64,000 nt of DNA from Thermococcus gorgonarius (GCF_002214385.1 NZ_CP014855.1:1426001-1490000), one strand, 5' to 3'; shown: positions 1 to 11,445, counted from the first letter of the stretch. Notes: generated by a model from the sequence alone, not told the origin. Program-made: numbers and translations.

Positions 1-385
1 CGATGGTTATTATATCAAGGGGTGGCAAACCCCTCTCTTCCCTTGCCTTGTTAACTACCAGAGCGCCCTTGTAGGTCTCTTCACTAACGACTATGGCCTC
101 AAGGCTTTTCATCCTGTCGGCAAAACCGATGGCACTGTTAATCTTTATAATGCGGTAGTTGGAGTAGCCGTTGACCTCAAAGAACTTTATCAGATCCCTG
201 AGACGGAGCTCATAGGGGAGGATCTTCTCTGCGTAGGGCTTGTTCCTTATCATCTCGTCCGAGGTGAGTCCGACGTATACGTATTTTCCCACTTCAAACG
301 CCTTCCTCAGAAGGGCTTTATGGCCAAGGTGGAGCCTGTCAAAAGTGCCCCCAACCACTACCTTTCTGTAGGGCTTTCTCACCAT
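1..385 (-). CDS. coaD: Phosphopantetheine adenylyltransferase, archaeal type (partial, C-terminus cut off)
   Basis: Forms dephospho-CoA from 4'-phosphopantetheine and ATP in coenzyme A synthesis. The visible 128 residues begin MVRKPYRKVVVGGTFDRLHLGHKA in spirit: a VVVGGTFDRLHLGH nucleotidyltransferase signature near residues 9-22, then a VGLTSDEMI stretch that is typical of the archaeal cytidylyltransferase-like CoaD family. The ATG start is clear. The 3' part lies outside the window. It is followed on the same strand only by sequence beyond the edge; the DUF835 gene lies 9 nt upstream, so the two are probably co-transcribed with kae1. Confident on family; the missing C-terminus cannot be judged. 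Confidence 0.85.
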   Translation of the reverse strand, partial: MVRKPYRKVVVGGTFDRLHLGHKALLRKAFEVGKYVYVGLTSDEMIRNKPYAEKILPYELRLRDLIKFFEVNGYSNYRIIKINSAIGFADRMKSLEAIVVSEETYKGALVVNKAREERGLPPLDIITI

Positions 386-394
386 CGCCGACCC

Positions 395-1219
395 TCACAG
401 GGGCTCAAACTCCCTGAGGAGTAGCGCTTTCTGTTTCTCATCTAGGGCGTTCTCGTCTACGAAAACTATAAGGGCTTTCCTGCTTGAGACGATAATGTCC
501 TTAAGGTTGATCAGGAACTTGAAGACTGCCGGAAAGTCGTTGTAGATTAGGAGATATTCCAGACAATCTATAACCACTATGGAGCCATTTTTCTCCGAGA
601 TAAATCTTATCGCCTCGTCCTGCATAACATGAAGGGCAGTGGGGGGAATCCCTTTTCCATATATCTGGGTTACCCACACGGGGACAACAAAGTCCCCAAG
701 ATCACTATAGAGGTCTGGATTCCTGGTAAAAACCAGCGTTGGCTCGCTGAGATCCTTAAGAATTTCAAGAAGGTCAAACACTTTTCCCCTGGATCCCAGG
801 ATTATATAAGAACCAGCCAAGGGGTTTGACTTTAAGCTATCTTTCCGTCCTTCCAAATCAGAGGGGATAACAACTGGAATGTACGATCTCTCAAGTGTCA
901 GAACATAGGCTATCATAGTGTAGATGGATCCAATTATTGAGACCCCGTAGAAGGCCTCAATAAGATAATAATCATACGGAACTGGATAAAAATCAGCAAT
1001 GAGATCAAGCATATTGCCCAAGACACCAAAAAACAGGAATAGAGAGGCTCTATTAACGAAAAACCTCAGTCCGGATACATAGATACGCCTACGCTTGAAG
1101 AAAAACCACCATATGTACGTTATCGCCAAAAGGAGTATTACATCATACACCACCTTCCACAGGGGCACCCTAAGGCTCATCCACGCATCCCCCAGTAAAG
1201 CAACACATGATAATTCCAC
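395..1219 (-). CDS. DUF835 family membrane protein
   Basis: The 274-residue product has three hydrophobic segments near residues 20-40, 52-72 and 88-108. A soluble C-terminal part (about 130-274) matches the DUF835 pattern common in Thermococcales: a YIILGSRGKVFDLLE opening, then VVIDCLEYLLIYNDF and a strand-helix ending. The fold resembles degenerate RecA/KaiC-like domains; the function is unknown. The GTG start lies 4 nt after the kae1 stop and has GGGAG inside the end of kae1 as a ribosome site. A second possible start is the ATG at 1180, just before the first membrane segment. Co-transcription with kae1 is likely. Confidence 0.7.
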   Translation of the reverse strand: MELSCVALLGDAWMSLRVPLWKVVYDVILLLAITYIWWFFFKRRRIYVSGLRFFVNRASLFLFFGVLGNMLDLIADFYPVPYDYYLIEAFYGVSIIGSIYTMIAYVLTLERSYIPVVIPSDLEGRKDSLKSNPLAGSYIILGSRGKVFDLLEILKDLSEPTLVFTRNPDLYSDLGDFVVPVWVTQIYGKGIPPTALHVMQDEAIRFISEKNGSIVVIDCLEYLLIYNDFPAVFKFLINLKDIIVSSRKALIVFVDENALDEKQKALLLREFEPL

Positions 1220-1222
1220 CGG

Positions 1223-3177
<1,955 letters not shown>

Positions 3178-3277
3178 CCTCATCACCGAGTACTTTCTAC
3201 CCGTGCATGAATTATAAACTTTTTGTAGTATTTCTTCGAACTGCATGCTTTTTAAGCTCTGGAGCGGTGGGGGTAAC

Positions 3278-4588
3278 ATGCGTGTTATCGGTGTCATACG
3301 AAATTCGCGGCGTGAGAGGCTCAGCAGGGAGGAGTTCGAGGAGCTTTTGGAGAGTGCAGGGTATGAGGTTCTGGCGATACTTGAGCAGAATAGGGAAGAG
3401 CATCCGAGGTATAACATAGGCCGGGGAAAGCTTGAGGAGCTCAAAAGGCTCGTTGAAGATCTGAGGCCGGACAAAGTGGTCTTCGCCAACAAGCTCACCC
3501 CCAGTCAGGCTTACAACCTGTGGAAAGAGCTCAGGGTTGACGTCATCGACCGCTGGCAGCTCGTCCTTGAGATATTTGAGAAGAGGGCCCATTCCAAGGA
3601 AGCCAAGCTTCAGGTTGAGCTTGCCTCGCTCCAGTACGAAGTTCCCCTTGTGAAGGAGGCAATAAGAAGAATAAAGCTCGGTGACAGGGCGGGATTCAAG
3701 GGAATGGGTGAGTACCAAACTCAACAGTACCTGAAGCACATACGCTACAGAATGGGGAAGATAAGGAAAGAACTGGAAAAAGTCAGGGCGGACAGAGAAG
3801 TCAAGAGAAAAAGAAGGGAAGAAATGGGGTTTATTCTCGTGGCCCTGGTCGGTTACACCAACGCAGGCAAATCTACCCTGCTTAACGCCCTGGCGGGTGA
3901 AGAAGTCGAAGCCAGACAGCAGATGTTCACAACCCTGGCCACAACTACGAGGAGATTCAAACTCGGACGAAAAAGGGCCCTAGTAACGGACACGGTTGGC
4001 TTCATCGATAACCTTCCTCCCTTCATCGTCGAGGCCTTCCACTCAACCCTGGAGGAGATAACCCGGGCGGACATAATAGTCCTCGTTCTAGATGCGAGTG
4101 AGCCCTGGGCGGAGGTCAGAAGAAAAGTTCTGGCTTCACTCAGGGTTCTTAGGGAGCTTAAAGCCCCCGACAAGCCAATGATAATTGCCCTGAACAAGAT
4201 AGACCTCGTGGAGGAGGAAGACGCCGAGGAGAAGGCGAGACTACTGGGAAAGCTCCTCGAAGAAGTTGCTCCAAACGTCAGGGCCATAGTTAAAATCTCG
4301 GCAAAGGAAGGCCGTCTCGAAGAACTCTATAGGGCACTTGAGGAATCGATTCCAGAGCTACCAAAGTACAGGGCATTTAGGGTCGTAATACCACCAACCG
4401 AGGACGCCGGGAAAGTCATCTCAACAATTGAGGCTATCGGAGAGGTTTTGGACGTTCAGTACGGGGAAAGCACCGTTGTCCACGCACTCATTCAGACTGG
4501 AATGATAAAAGAGCTCACAAAGATGAACGTCAGGATAGAACATCTAAACGAGTCCGACAAAGTGGAACAGCTGGAAAACGGCAAGTGA
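3278..4588 (+). CDS. hflX: HflX-type ribosome-associated GTPase
   Basis: A GTPase that acts on stalled or resting ribosomes. The 436 residues hold an HflX N-terminal domain (about 1-170), a basic coiled segment (about 165-185), the G domain with G1 GYTNAGKST, G3 DTVGF and G4 NKID, and a C-terminal domain of about 90 residues. Length and order are typical. The ATG at 3278 is chosen because GGTGGGGG precedes it; an upstream ATG at 3245 lies within the probable promoter (TTTTTAAG at about 3249-3256). The last 45 bp overlap the end of the convergent Pit transporter gene. Confidence 0.92.
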   Translation: MRVIGVIRNSRRERLSREEFEELLESAGYEVLAILEQNREEHPRYNIGRGKLEELKRLVEDLRPDKVVFANKLTPSQAYNLWKELRVDVIDRWQLVLEIFEKRAHSKEAKLQVELASLQYEVPLVKEAIRRIKLGDRAGFKGMGEYQTQQYLKHIRYRMGKIRKELEKVRADREVKRKRREEMGFILVALVGYTNAGKSTLLNALAGEEVEARQQMFTTLATTTRRFKLGRKRALVTDTVGFIDNLPPFIVEAFHSTLEEITRADIIVLVLDASEPWAEVRRKVLASLRVLRELKAPDKPMIIALNKIDLVEEEDAEEKARLLGKLLEEVAPNVRAIVKISAKEGRLEELYRALEESIPELPKYRAFRVVIPPTEDAGKVISTIEAIGEVLDVQYGESTVVHALIQTGMIKELTKMNVRIEHLNESDKVEQLENGK

Positions 4589-5506
4589 TATTATTATCGC
4601 TATCGTTGGGGTTGCAACCCACCCAAAGACTATGTCCTTTATAACTCTTCTATCAACTCCCTCGCCGGTTATAAGACCAACACCGACAACTCCACCCACT
4701 ATGGCCTGACTCGAACTCACCGGAAGGCCAAACATGTTGGCGAGACTCACGGATATTGCCGAACCGAACTGGGCTGCAAAAGCAGATATCGGGCCCAGAG
4801 CAGTTATCTTCTTGCCCACTGTGTGCATAACAGCGTAGCTGAACGTCAAAGAACCCATGGCTAGACTCAGAGCAACCAGGCTCCCCGCAACCCTGGGTTC
4901 AAGGAAACCCGCACCAACTATCGGTCCGGAGGCATTGGCAACCTCGTTCGTTCCAAAGTTAAACGCCATGTAAGAGCCACCAAGGATGGCGAGGGCCTTG
5001 TAGAGGGCCTCGATAGTGGATATGCTCTTTATGTTGGAGACAACCTTACCATAGAACTTGTAGAGCACTGCCGCGAGAACACCCGCAAGAATCGGGGAGA
5101 AAACCCATGCAAGGGCTATCTGGAGCATGGTGGTCCATCTTATGGGAGCACCTATGCTTATGCCAACCCCAACAACACCTCCGACTATGGCCTGGGTTGT
5201 AGATACCGGAAGGCCCTTTATAGTCGCTATCGTAACCCAAACCCCGGCGGAGAGGAGGGCTATAACGGCCAGCTCAAGGGTCAGGTAGCCGGGAGGCACG
5301 ATTCCCTTACCGACGGTCTTCATGACTTTATATCCCTTGAGGTAAGCCCCCAGAAGGGTAAAGATAGCTATGGTGAGGGTGGCTTGCCTGAAGCTCAGTA
5401 TTCCGGCCCCGACGGCTGTACCCATGGCATTGGCTGAATCGTTTGCACCTATGTTCCATGCGATGTAGAAGGCAACCGCTATTATTGCAACCGCCACTGC
5501 GTCCAT
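4544..5506 (-). CDS. pit: Pit-family inorganic phosphate transporter
   Basis: A PiT/SLC20 permease that moves phosphate with H+ or Na+ across the membrane. The 320 residues form about ten helices with the internal repeat of the family: IAWNIGANDSANAMGTAVGAG near residue 12 and FNFGTNEVANASGPIVGAG in the second half, each followed by a GLPVST/SxxQAIVGG motif. The ATG at 5506 has GGAGGGG before it and begins the first helix; the frame extends upstream but without membrane-protein character. There is no phoU partner next to it. A palindrome lies at the expected transcription start (see the 5522 site). It ends inside the 3' end of hflX, convergently. Confidence 0.9.
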   Translation of the reverse strand: MDAVAVAIIAVAFYIAWNIGANDSANAMGTAVGAGILSFRQATLTIAIFTLLGAYLKGYKVMKTVGKGIVPPGYLTLELAVIALLSAGVWVTIATIKGLPVSTTQAIVGGVVGVGISIGAPIRWTTMLQIALAWVFSPILAGVLAAVLYKFYGKVVSNIKSISTIEALYKALAILGGSYMAFNFGTNEVANASGPIVGAGFLEPRVAGSLVALSLAMGSLTFSYAVMHTVGKKITALGPISAFAAQFGSAISVSLANMFGLPVSSSQAIVGGVVGVGLITGEGVDRRVIKDIVFGWVATPTIAIIISLAVFQLFHFVGLV

Positions 5507-5521
5507 GCCAGCCCCTCCACT

Positions 5522-5534
5522 ATATAGACTATAT
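5522..5534. promoter_or_regulatory. Perfect palindrome at the pit transcription start
   Basis: The sequence is ATATAG-A-CTATAT, a perfect 6-bp inverted repeat around one base. On the minus strand a TATA-like CTTTTTAATGG lies at about 5549-5559, so transcription should start near 5528, in the middle of the palindrome. This is where an archaeal repressor would block initiation. The bound factor is not known; a phosphate-responsive repressor is an inference from the gene it controls. Confidence 0.4.
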
Positions 5535-5728
5535 GGTGTAATGTAGTCCATTAAAAAGTTTGCCTCAGCGAATACATCCATTTCCCCCTGCAGAGATATC
5601 ATCATCAGCGCCCCAGAATGTTCACCTTTACCCAAAGACGCCTGTCGAGAAGGCCTTAGGTCAATACCGAAACCTAAATAAATGTGTTGGACTAATCCAA
5701 ACTGAAAAAACCCAGGGAGGCATGAAAA

Positions 5729-6286
5729 ATGATCGAGATTCGTTTTCACGGTAGGGGTGGACAGGGTGCCGTTACGGCCGCAAACATTTTAGCCTCAGCA
5801 GCCTTCAAGAGTGGCAAATACGTCCAGGCGTTCCCGTTCTTTGGCGTCGAGAGGCGTGGAGCGCCGGTTACAGCTTTCACAAGGATTGACGACAAGCCGA
5901 TAAGAATTAAGACCCAGATCTACGAGCCAGACGTTGTCGTCGTCCTCGACCCATCGCTCCTTGACACCGTCGACGTTACCGCCGGTCTCAAAGACGGCGG
6001 AATCGTCATCGTTAACACCGAGAAGAGCAAGGAGGAAGTTCTCGAAAAGCTCAAGAAGAAGCCGGCAAAGCTGGCCCTCGTCGATGCCACAACCATAGCC
6101 CTCGAAATCCTTGGCCTTCCAATTACCAACACGGCCATCCTCGGGGCGGTTGCTAAGGCCACTGGGATAGTCGATCTCAAGTACGTCCAAGAGGCCATTA
6201 AGGAGACCTTCTCCGGAACTCTCGGCGAGAAGAACGCCAAGGCCGCCGAAGAGGCATTCAACAAGACCGTTGTTTACGAGCTCTGA
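5729..6286 (+). CDS. porG: Gamma subunit shared by pyruvate and 2-ketoisovalerate:ferredoxin oxidoreductases
   Basis: The 185 residues carry the gamma-subunit signature [19 protein letters not shown] at the N-terminus and the [14 protein letters not shown] segment near residue 40. In Pyrococcus one gamma subunit serves both POR and VOR, and here too a single gamma gene precedes vorDAB and porDAB with no second copy. The ATG is preceded by GGGAGGC at a suitable distance. A TATA-like AACCTAAATAAA lies at about 5671-5682. It is the first gene of the cytoplasmic 2-oxoacid oxidation cluster that makes acyl-CoA, CO2 and reduced ferredoxin. Confidence 0.93.
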
Positions 6287-6325
6287 TTTTCTCTGCTTTC
6301 CTTAACTTTGGGGGAGGGGAGGAGC

Positions 6326-6643
6326 TTGAACACTCTGTTTGGAGAGAAAAAGGCGGAGGCAAAAAAGATAGTCTTCACCTCCGTTGATCAGTACCCTGAG
6401 GCCCCTATAAGCCTCGGGACTACCCTGAGCAACTTCACCGGTGACTGGAGAACCTTTATGCCTGTTGTGAACGAGGACAAGTGCGTCAAGTGCTACATCT
6501 GCTGGAAGTTCTGTCCCGAGCCTGCAATCTACATCAAGCCCGACGGCTACGTGGCCATAGACTACGACTACTGTAAGGGCTGTGGAATCTGCGCGAACGA
6601 ATGTCCGACCAACGCGATAACAATGGAGAAGGAGGAGAAGTGA
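6326..6643 (+). CDS. vorD: 2-Ketoisovalerate:ferredoxin oxidoreductase delta subunit (ferredoxin-like)
   Basis: A 105-residue 2x[4Fe-4S] electron-transfer subunit of VOR, which oxidises branched-chain 2-oxoacids. The clusters are CVKCYICWKFCPEP and CKGCGICANECPT. The TTG at 6326 is chosen as the start: GGGGAGG precedes it, and the product then has the 105-residue length shared with PorD. An in-frame TTG at 6308 has no ribosome site. It is closely followed by vorA. Confidence 0.92.
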   Translation: MNTLFGEKKAEAKKIVFTSVDQYPEAPISLGTTLSNFTGDWRTFMPVVNEDKCVKCYICWKFCPEPAIYIKPDGYVAIDYDYCKGCGICANECPTNAITMEKEEK

Positions 6644-6644
6644 T

Positions 6645-7838
6645 ATGGCCGAGTACAAACCCATTAAGAAGGTTGTGAGCGGTAACTACGCGGCCGCTTA
6701 CGCCGCACTCCACGCGAGAGTTCAGGTCGTTGCCGCTTATCCAATAACTCCTCAGACGAGCATCATTGAGAAGATAGCCGAGTTCATAGCCAACGGCGAG
6801 GCAGACATCCAGTACGTTCCCGTCGAGAGCGAGCACTCCGCTATGGCAGCCTGTATAGGCGCCTCCGCCACGGGAGCGAGGGTCTTCACGGCTACCGCCG
6901 CCCAGGGACTGGCTTTGATGCACGAGATGCTCCACTGGGCGAGCGGTGCGAGACTGCCGATAGTTATGGTCAACGCCAACAGGGCTCTGGCTCCGCCGTG
7001 GAGCGTTTGGGACGAGCAGACCGATTCACTCTCACAGAGAGACACCGGATGGCTCCAGTTCTACGCCGAGAACAACCAGGAGGTTTACGACGGCGTTCTG
7101 ATGGCCTTTAAGGTAGCCGAGGACAAGCGCGTTTCACTGCCGGCAATGGTCATTGAGAGCGCCTTCATTCTGAGCCACACCTACGACGTCGTCGAAATGA
7201 TTCCGCAGGAGCTCGTCGACGAGTTCCTCCCGCCGAGGGACCCGCTCTACACGCTAACCGACTTCGACAACCCGATTTCCGTCGGCGCTTTAGCCACTCC
7301 GAACGACTACTACGAGTTCAGGTACAAGGAAGCAATGGCCATGGAGAGGGCCAAGAAGGTGATCAAGGAAGTCGGCAAGGAGTTCGGCGAGCGCTTCGGA
7401 AGGGACTACAGCCAGATGATAGAGACCTACAGGACGGACGATGCAGAAATAGTGTTCATGGGAATGGGGTCACTCATGGGAACCGTCAAGGAGGCCGTTG
7501 ACCTCCTCAGGAAGGAGGGCTACAAGGTCGGAGCGGCGAAGGTCCGCTGGTTCAGGCCCTTCCCGAAGGAAGAGCTCTACGAACTCGCCAAGGAGGTTCC
7601 AGCCATAGCCGTAGTCGACAGGAACTTCTCCTTCGGTCAGGAGGGAATACTCTTCAACGAGTCCAAGGGCGTTCTCTTCAACACCGACGCGAGACCCCTC
7701 ATGAAGGACTACATCGTTGGTCTCGGTGGCAGGGACTTCACGGTAAACGACGTCAGGGCAATAGCCAAGGACATGAAGAAGACCCTTGAGAAGGGCAGGG
7801 TTGAGGAAGAGGTAGTGTGGTACCACCTTAAGAGGTGA
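6645..7838 (+). CDS. vorA: 2-Ketoisovalerate:ferredoxin oxidoreductase alpha subunit
   Basis: The 397-residue alpha subunit contains the OFOR domain I signature AAYPITPQTSIIEKIAEF (near 30), a VESEHSAMAACIGA segment that shapes the active site, and a C-terminal domain II with FMGMGSLMGTVKEAVD. It is homologous to porA about 2.5 kb downstream, as expected for two paralogous enzymes in tandem. It sits 2 nt after vorD and overlaps the vorB ribosome site, so translation is probably coupled. VOR feeds branched-chain acyl-CoA and reduced ferredoxin from peptide fermentation. Confidence 0.93.
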   Translation: MAEYKPIKKVVSGNYAAAYAALHARVQVVAAYPITPQTSIIEKIAEFIANGEADIQYVPVESEHSAMAACIGASATGARVFTATAAQGLALMHEMLHWASGARLPIVMVNANRALAPPWSVWDEQTDSLSQRDTGWLQFYAENNQEVYDGVLMAFKVAEDKRVSLPAMVIESAFILSHTYDVVEMIPQELVDEFLPPRDPLYTLTDFDNPISVGALATPNDYYEFRYKEAMAMERAKKVIKEVGKEFGERFGRDYSQMIETYRTDDAEIVFMGMGSLMGTVKEAVDLLRKEGYKVGAAKVRWFRPFPKEELYELAKEVPAIAVVDRNFSFGQEGILFNESKGVLFNTDARPLMKDYIVGLGGRDFTVNDVRAIAKDMKKTLEKGRVEEEVVWYHLKR

Positions 7839-7843
7839 GAGAG

Positions 7844-8779
7844 ATGGAGATTCCCGAGAGCATTAAGAAAAGACTTACCCTTCCCGCTGAGGAGCACTTC
7901 TATGCAGGCCACACAGCCTGCCAGGGCTGTGGCGCTTCCCTTGGCTTAAGGTACGTCCTCAAGGCCTACGGGAGGAAGACGATAGTTACCATTCCAGCCT
8001 GCTGTTCAACAATCATAGCCGGTGCCTGGCCCTACAACACACTTGATGCCCCGCTCTTCCACACGGCTTTCGCAACAACTGGAGCCGTCATAAGTGGAAT
8101 TGAGGCAGGACTCAAGGCCCAGGGCTACAAGGTCAAGGGCGAGGACGGCGTCATGGTCGTCGGATGGGCCGGTGACGGTGGTACCGCTGACATAGGCCTT
8201 CAGGCCTTGAGCGGTTTCCTTGAAAGGGGCCACGATGCTGTCTACATCATGTACGACAACGAGGCCTACATGAACACCGGAATCCAGAGGAGCGGTTCTA
8301 CCCCCTACGGTGCCTGGACGACCAACACCCCGGGCGGAAAGAGGCACTTCCTTGAGAAGAGGCACAAGAAGAAGGTCATTGACATTGTCATAGCCCACGA
8401 AATTCCTTACGCGGCAACTGCGAGCGTTGCCTATCCAGAAGACTTCATAAGGAAGCTCAAAAAGGCTCAGAAGACACCCGGCCCGAGCTTCATCCAGCTC
8501 TTCGCGCCGTGCCCGACCGGCTGGCGCTCACCGACCGACAAGAGCATCGAGATAGCTCGTATGGCAGTCCAGACGGCTTACTTCCCGCTCTTTGAGTACG
8601 AGAACGGAAAATACAAGATAAACATGCCAAATCCAAAGAAGGAGCCGAAGCCCATAGAGGAGTTCCTCAAACTCCAGGGCAGGTTCAAGTACATGACCAA
8701 GGAGGACATAGAAATCCTCCAGGGGTGGGTCAACCACGAGTGGGAGAAGCTGAAGAAGCTCGCCGAGGTCTTCGGCTGA
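7844..8779 (+). CDS. vorB: 2-Ketoisovalerate:ferredoxin oxidoreductase beta subunit (TPP-binding)
   Basis: The 311-residue catalytic subunit binds thiamine diphosphate: [17 protein letters not shown] and [14 protein letters not shown] form the GDG...N motif near residues 105-150. The cysteines CQGCGA (near 25-28), ACC near 51 and a later Cys near 220 can hold the proximal [4Fe-4S] cluster. The ATG at 7844 follows GGTGAGAG; a GTG at 7835 overlaps the vorA stop but lacks a ribosome site. A T-rich stretch follows and porD has its own promoter-like sequence, so vor and por may be partly separate transcripts. Confidence 0.93.
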   Translation: MEIPESIKKRLTLPAEEHFYAGHTACQGCGASLGLRYVLKAYGRKTIVTIPACCSTIIAGAWPYNTLDAPLFHTAFATTGAVISGIEAGLKAQGYKVKGEDGVMVVGWAGDGGTADIGLQALSGFLERGHDAVYIMYDNEAYMNTGIQRSGSTPYGAWTTNTPGGKRHFLEKRHKKKVIDIVIAHEIPYAATASVAYPEDFIRKLKKAQKTPGPSFIQLFAPCPTGWRSPTDKSIEIARMAVQTAYFPLFEYENGKYKINMPNPKKEPKPIEEFLKLQGRFKYMTKEDIEILQGWVNHEWEKLKKLAEVFG

Positions 8780-8848
8780 CCCTTTCGTTTCATTTTTGTC
8801 CACGCAAAGTTTAAGTTTCAAGTTGATAACTCACCAGAGGTGATATAT

Positions 8849-9166
8849 ATGGCTGAGAGCCCGTTTAAGGCCGACATTGAGAGGGTTCAGAAGGAGTATA
8901 GCGAAAAGATGACACCCGGAGCGATAGCATACATCCCGGGAAGCAGCGTCGTCAACAAGACGGGAAGCTGGAGAGTTTTCATGCCGGAGTTCAACAGGGA
9001 CAAGTGCGTCCGCTGCTACCTCTGCTACATCTACTGCCCCGAGCCTGCAATTTACCTGGATGAAGAGAACTACCCGGTCTTCGACTACGACTACTGTAAG
9101 GGTTGTGGAATCTGCGCCAACGAGTGCCCAACCGATGCAATAGTTATGGTTAGGGAGACCAAGTGA
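8849..9166 (+). CDS. porD: Pyruvate:ferredoxin oxidoreductase delta subunit (ferredoxin-like)
   Basis: A 105-residue subunit with two [4Fe-4S] sites, CVRCYLCYIYCPEP and CKGCGICANECPT, that passes electrons from PorB to soluble ferredoxin. The ATG at 8849 has GAGGTGAT before it. A TATA-like AAAGTTTAAG at about 8805-8814 in the 69-bp gap after vorB suggests an internal promoter for porDAB. It is about as long as vorD and clearly paralogous. Confidence 0.92.
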   Translation: MAESPFKADIERVQKEYSEKMTPGAIAYIPGSSVVNKTGSWRVFMPEFNRDKCVRCYLCYIYCPEPAIYLDEENYPVFDYDYCKGCGICANECPTDAIVMVRETK

Positions 9167-9177
9167 GGTGGTGAAAG

Positions 9178-10362
9178 ATGCCGATTAGGACCGTTATGAA
9201 GGCCAACGAGGCGGCCGCCTGGGCGGCTAAGCTCGCAAAGCCGAAAGTTATAGCCGCGTTCCCGATTACGCCCTCGACACTCATTCCCGAGAAGATAAGC
9301 GAGTTCGTTGCCAACGGAGAGCTCGATGCGGAGTTCATCAAGGTCGAGAGCGAGCACTCAGCGATTTCAGCCTGTGTTGGAGCTTCGGCAGCTGGAGTTA
9401 GAACATTCACGGCAACGGCCTCCCAGGGTCTGGCTTTGATGCACGAGGTTCTCTTCATCGCCGCTGGAATGCGCCTTCCGATAGTCATAGCCGTTGGAAA
9501 CCGCTCACTCAGCGCTCCAATCAACATCTGGAACGACTGGCAGGACACCATAAGCGAGCGCGACACCGGCTGGCTCCAGTTCTACGCCGAGAACAACCAG
9601 GAGGCCCTAGACCTCATACTCATAGCCTTCAAAGTCGCTGAAGACGAGAGGGTTCTCCTACCGGCCATGGTCGGCTTCGACGCGTTCATATTGACCCACA
9701 CCGTTGAGCCCGTGGAAATTCCTGACCAGGAAGTTGTTGACGAGTTCCTCGGTGAGTATGAGCCAAAGCACGCCTACCTCGACCCGGCCAGGCCGATAAC
9801 CCAGGGCACCCTTGCCTTCCCGGCCCACTACATGGAGGCTAGATACACCGTCTGGGAGGCCAACGAGAACGCCAAGAAGGTCATCGACGAGGCCTTTGCC
9901 GAGTTCGAGAAGAAGTTCGGAAGGAAGTACAGCAAGATTGAGGAGTACAGAACTGACGACGCCGAAATAATCTTCGTCACCATGGGTTCACTCGCCGGAA
10001 CCGTCAAGGAGTACGTTGACCACCTCCGCGAGAAGGGAATCAAGGCCGGTGCCGCGAAGCTCACCGTTTACAGGCCGTTCCCGACCGAAGAAGTTAGGGA
10101 GCTTGCAAAGAAGGCCAAGGTCCTGGCTTTGCTCGAGAAGAACGTCACCTTCAGCGTCGGTGGAGCCCTCTTCCAGGACTTCAGCAGGGCTTTGATCAAC
10201 CAGAAGGAGAAGCCGATACTCGTTGACTTCATCCTCGGCCTCGGTGGCAGGGACGTCACCTTCAAGGAACTCGACGAAGTCCTTGAGATAAGCAAGAAGG
10301 CCCTCGCCGGAGAGGAGTTTGATGAGGTCAACTGGATCGGCCTGAGGAAGGAGATACTGTGA
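9178..10362 (+). CDS. porA: Pyruvate:ferredoxin oxidoreductase alpha subunit
   Basis: The 394-residue subunit carries [19 protein letters not shown] in domain [16 protein letters not shown], and [14 protein letters not shown] at the start of domain II. Length and order match archaeal four-subunit POR. Together with PorB, PorD and the shared PorG it oxidises pyruvate to acetyl-CoA with ferredoxin reduction, the main entry of glycolytic carbon into acetate formation and H2 production in this group. The ATG follows GGTGGTGAAAG, 11 nt after porD; porB follows almost immediately. Confidence 0.94.
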   Translation: MPIRTVMKANEAAAWAAKLAKPKVIAAFPITPSTLIPEKISEFVANGELDAEFIKVESEHSAISACVGASAAGVRTFTATASQGLALMHEVLFIAAGMRLPIVIAVGNRSLSAPINIWNDWQDTISERDTGWLQFYAENNQEALDLILIAFKVAEDERVLLPAMVGFDAFILTHTVEPVEIPDQEVVDEFLGEYEPKHAYLDPARPITQGTLAFPAHYMEARYTVWEANENAKKVIDEAFAEFEKKFGRKYSKIEEYRTDDAEIIFVTMGSLAGTVKEYVDHLREKGIKAGAAKLTVYRPFPTEEVRELAKKAKVLALLEKNVTFSVGGALFQDFSRALINQKEKPILVDFILGLGGRDVTFKELDEVLEISKKALAGEEFDEVNWIGLRKEIL

Positions 10363-10372
10363 GGTGAGGAAG

Positions 10373-11368
10373 ATGGCCGTTAGGAAGCCCCCGATTACCA
10401 CTCGCGAGTACTGGGCACCCGGTCACGCCGCCTGTGCTGGCTGTGGCTGTGCCACTGCTCTCAAATTAGCTACCAAGGCCTTCAGCGAGGCCATGGAGGA
10501 GAAATATGGCGATCCCAACGCCTTCGCCATAGCCCAGGCAACCGGATGTATGGAGGTTGTTTCAGCAGTGTTCCCGTACACGGCGTGGAAGGTTCCGTGG
10601 GTTCACGTGGCCTTTGAGAACGCAGCAGCAGCTGCCAGCGGTGTTGAAGCCGCTTGGAAGAAGCTCGGCAGGAAGGGCAAGATATTGGCCATAGGCGGTG
10701 ACGGTGGTACCGCTGACATAGGCCTTCAGGCTTTAAGCGGTATGCTCGAGAGGCGCCACAACGTGGTTTACCTCATGTACGACAACGAGGCCTACATGAA
10801 CACCGGAATCCAGAGGTCAAGTTCAACCCCCTATGGTGCCTGGACCACCACCTCACCACCGGGCAAGTACTCCATCGGTGAGGACAAACCCAAGAAGTGG
10901 GTCGCCCTAATAGCTGCCGCTCACCAGATACCCTACGTCGCCACCGCGAGCATAGGAAACCCCTTCGACTACGTCAGGAAGATGAAGAAGGCGGCAAAGG
11001 TTGATGGACCAGCCTTCGTGCAGGTCCACTGCACCTGCCCGACCGGCTGGAAGAGCCCGCTCGAGAAGGGCGTTGAGATAGCTCGCCTTGCCATCGAGAC
11101 CGGCGTCTGGCCGCTCTTCGAGATCGAGAACGGCGACTTCTTCAACATCAAGATACAGGCACCGGGAGGAGGAGCCAAGGTCAAGCGCGAGGGCGGAAAG
11201 ATAGTCGCCATTGAGTTCAAGAAGCCCATCGAGGAGTACCTTAAGTTACAGGGCAGGTTCAAGCACCTCTTCAAGAGGCCCGAAGCAATAGACGAGCTCA
11301 GAGAGCAGATCAAGGCCATGTGGAAGGTTCTTGGTGTGGACGTCTACCTCCCCAAGCCGGAGGAGTGA
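10373..11368 (+). CDS. porB: Pyruvate:ferredoxin oxidoreductase beta subunit (TPP-binding)
   Basis: The 331-residue TPP-binding subunit has [16 protein letters not shown] and [15 protein letters not shown] (near residues 108-150) plus the cluster cysteines CAGCGCA near 24-29 and CTCP later. Long stretches of the TPP region are nearly identical at nucleotide level to vorB, which suggests gene conversion or strong constraint between the paralogues. The ATG at 10373 follows GAGGTGAGG. The gene ends in TTTTCTCTTTTTC, a probable terminator. Confidence 0.94.
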   Translation: MAVRKPPITTREYWAPGHAACAGCGCATALKLATKAFSEAMEEKYGDPNAFAIAQATGCMEVVSAVFPYTAWKVPWVHVAFENAAAAASGVEAAWKKLGRKGKILAIGGDGGTADIGLQALSGMLERRHNVVYLMYDNEAYMNTGIQRSSSTPYGAWTTTSPPGKYSIGEDKPKKWVALIAAAHQIPYVATASIGNPFDYVRKMKKAAKVDGPAFVQVHCTCPTGWKSPLEKGVEIARLAIETGVWPLFEIENGDFFNIKIQAPGGGAKVKREGGKIVAIEFKKPIEEYLKLQGRFKHLFKRPEAIDELREQIKAMWKVLGVDVYLPKPEE

Positions 11369-11400
11369 TTTTCTCTTTTTCTGTTATCTTTTCTTGGTTG
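11369..11400 (+). terminator. T-rich terminator after the porG-vorDAB-porDAB cluster
   Basis: Directly after the porB stop codon there are several runs of four or more T within about 30 bp (TTTTC, CTTTTTC, CTTTTC). Archaeal RNA polymerase stops at such T tracts without a hairpin. The next gene has its own TATA box, which agrees with a transcript end here. Confidence 0.5.
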
Positions 11401-11445
11401 ATTGACATATTAACATCGTCTCATTGGGTGAACCAAATGACTTAT

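Noticed and set aside
3178-3498. Longer N-terminus (about 107 residues) for the secreted protein at 2233
   Set aside because: This part is antisense to hflX, has a Ser/Leu-rich low-complexity look, and would hide the signal peptide; the ATG at 3177 has its own ribosome site.
3212-3739. Long antisense frames over hflX and many other genes (over acs, porA, hypE, kae1 and others)
   Set aside because: They mirror GC-rich third positions of real genes, lack ribosome sites and show no protein family.
5687-5700. TTGGA-CTAA-TCCAA inverted repeat upstream of porG
   Set aside because: Only 5-bp arms and no second copy in the window; could be chance.
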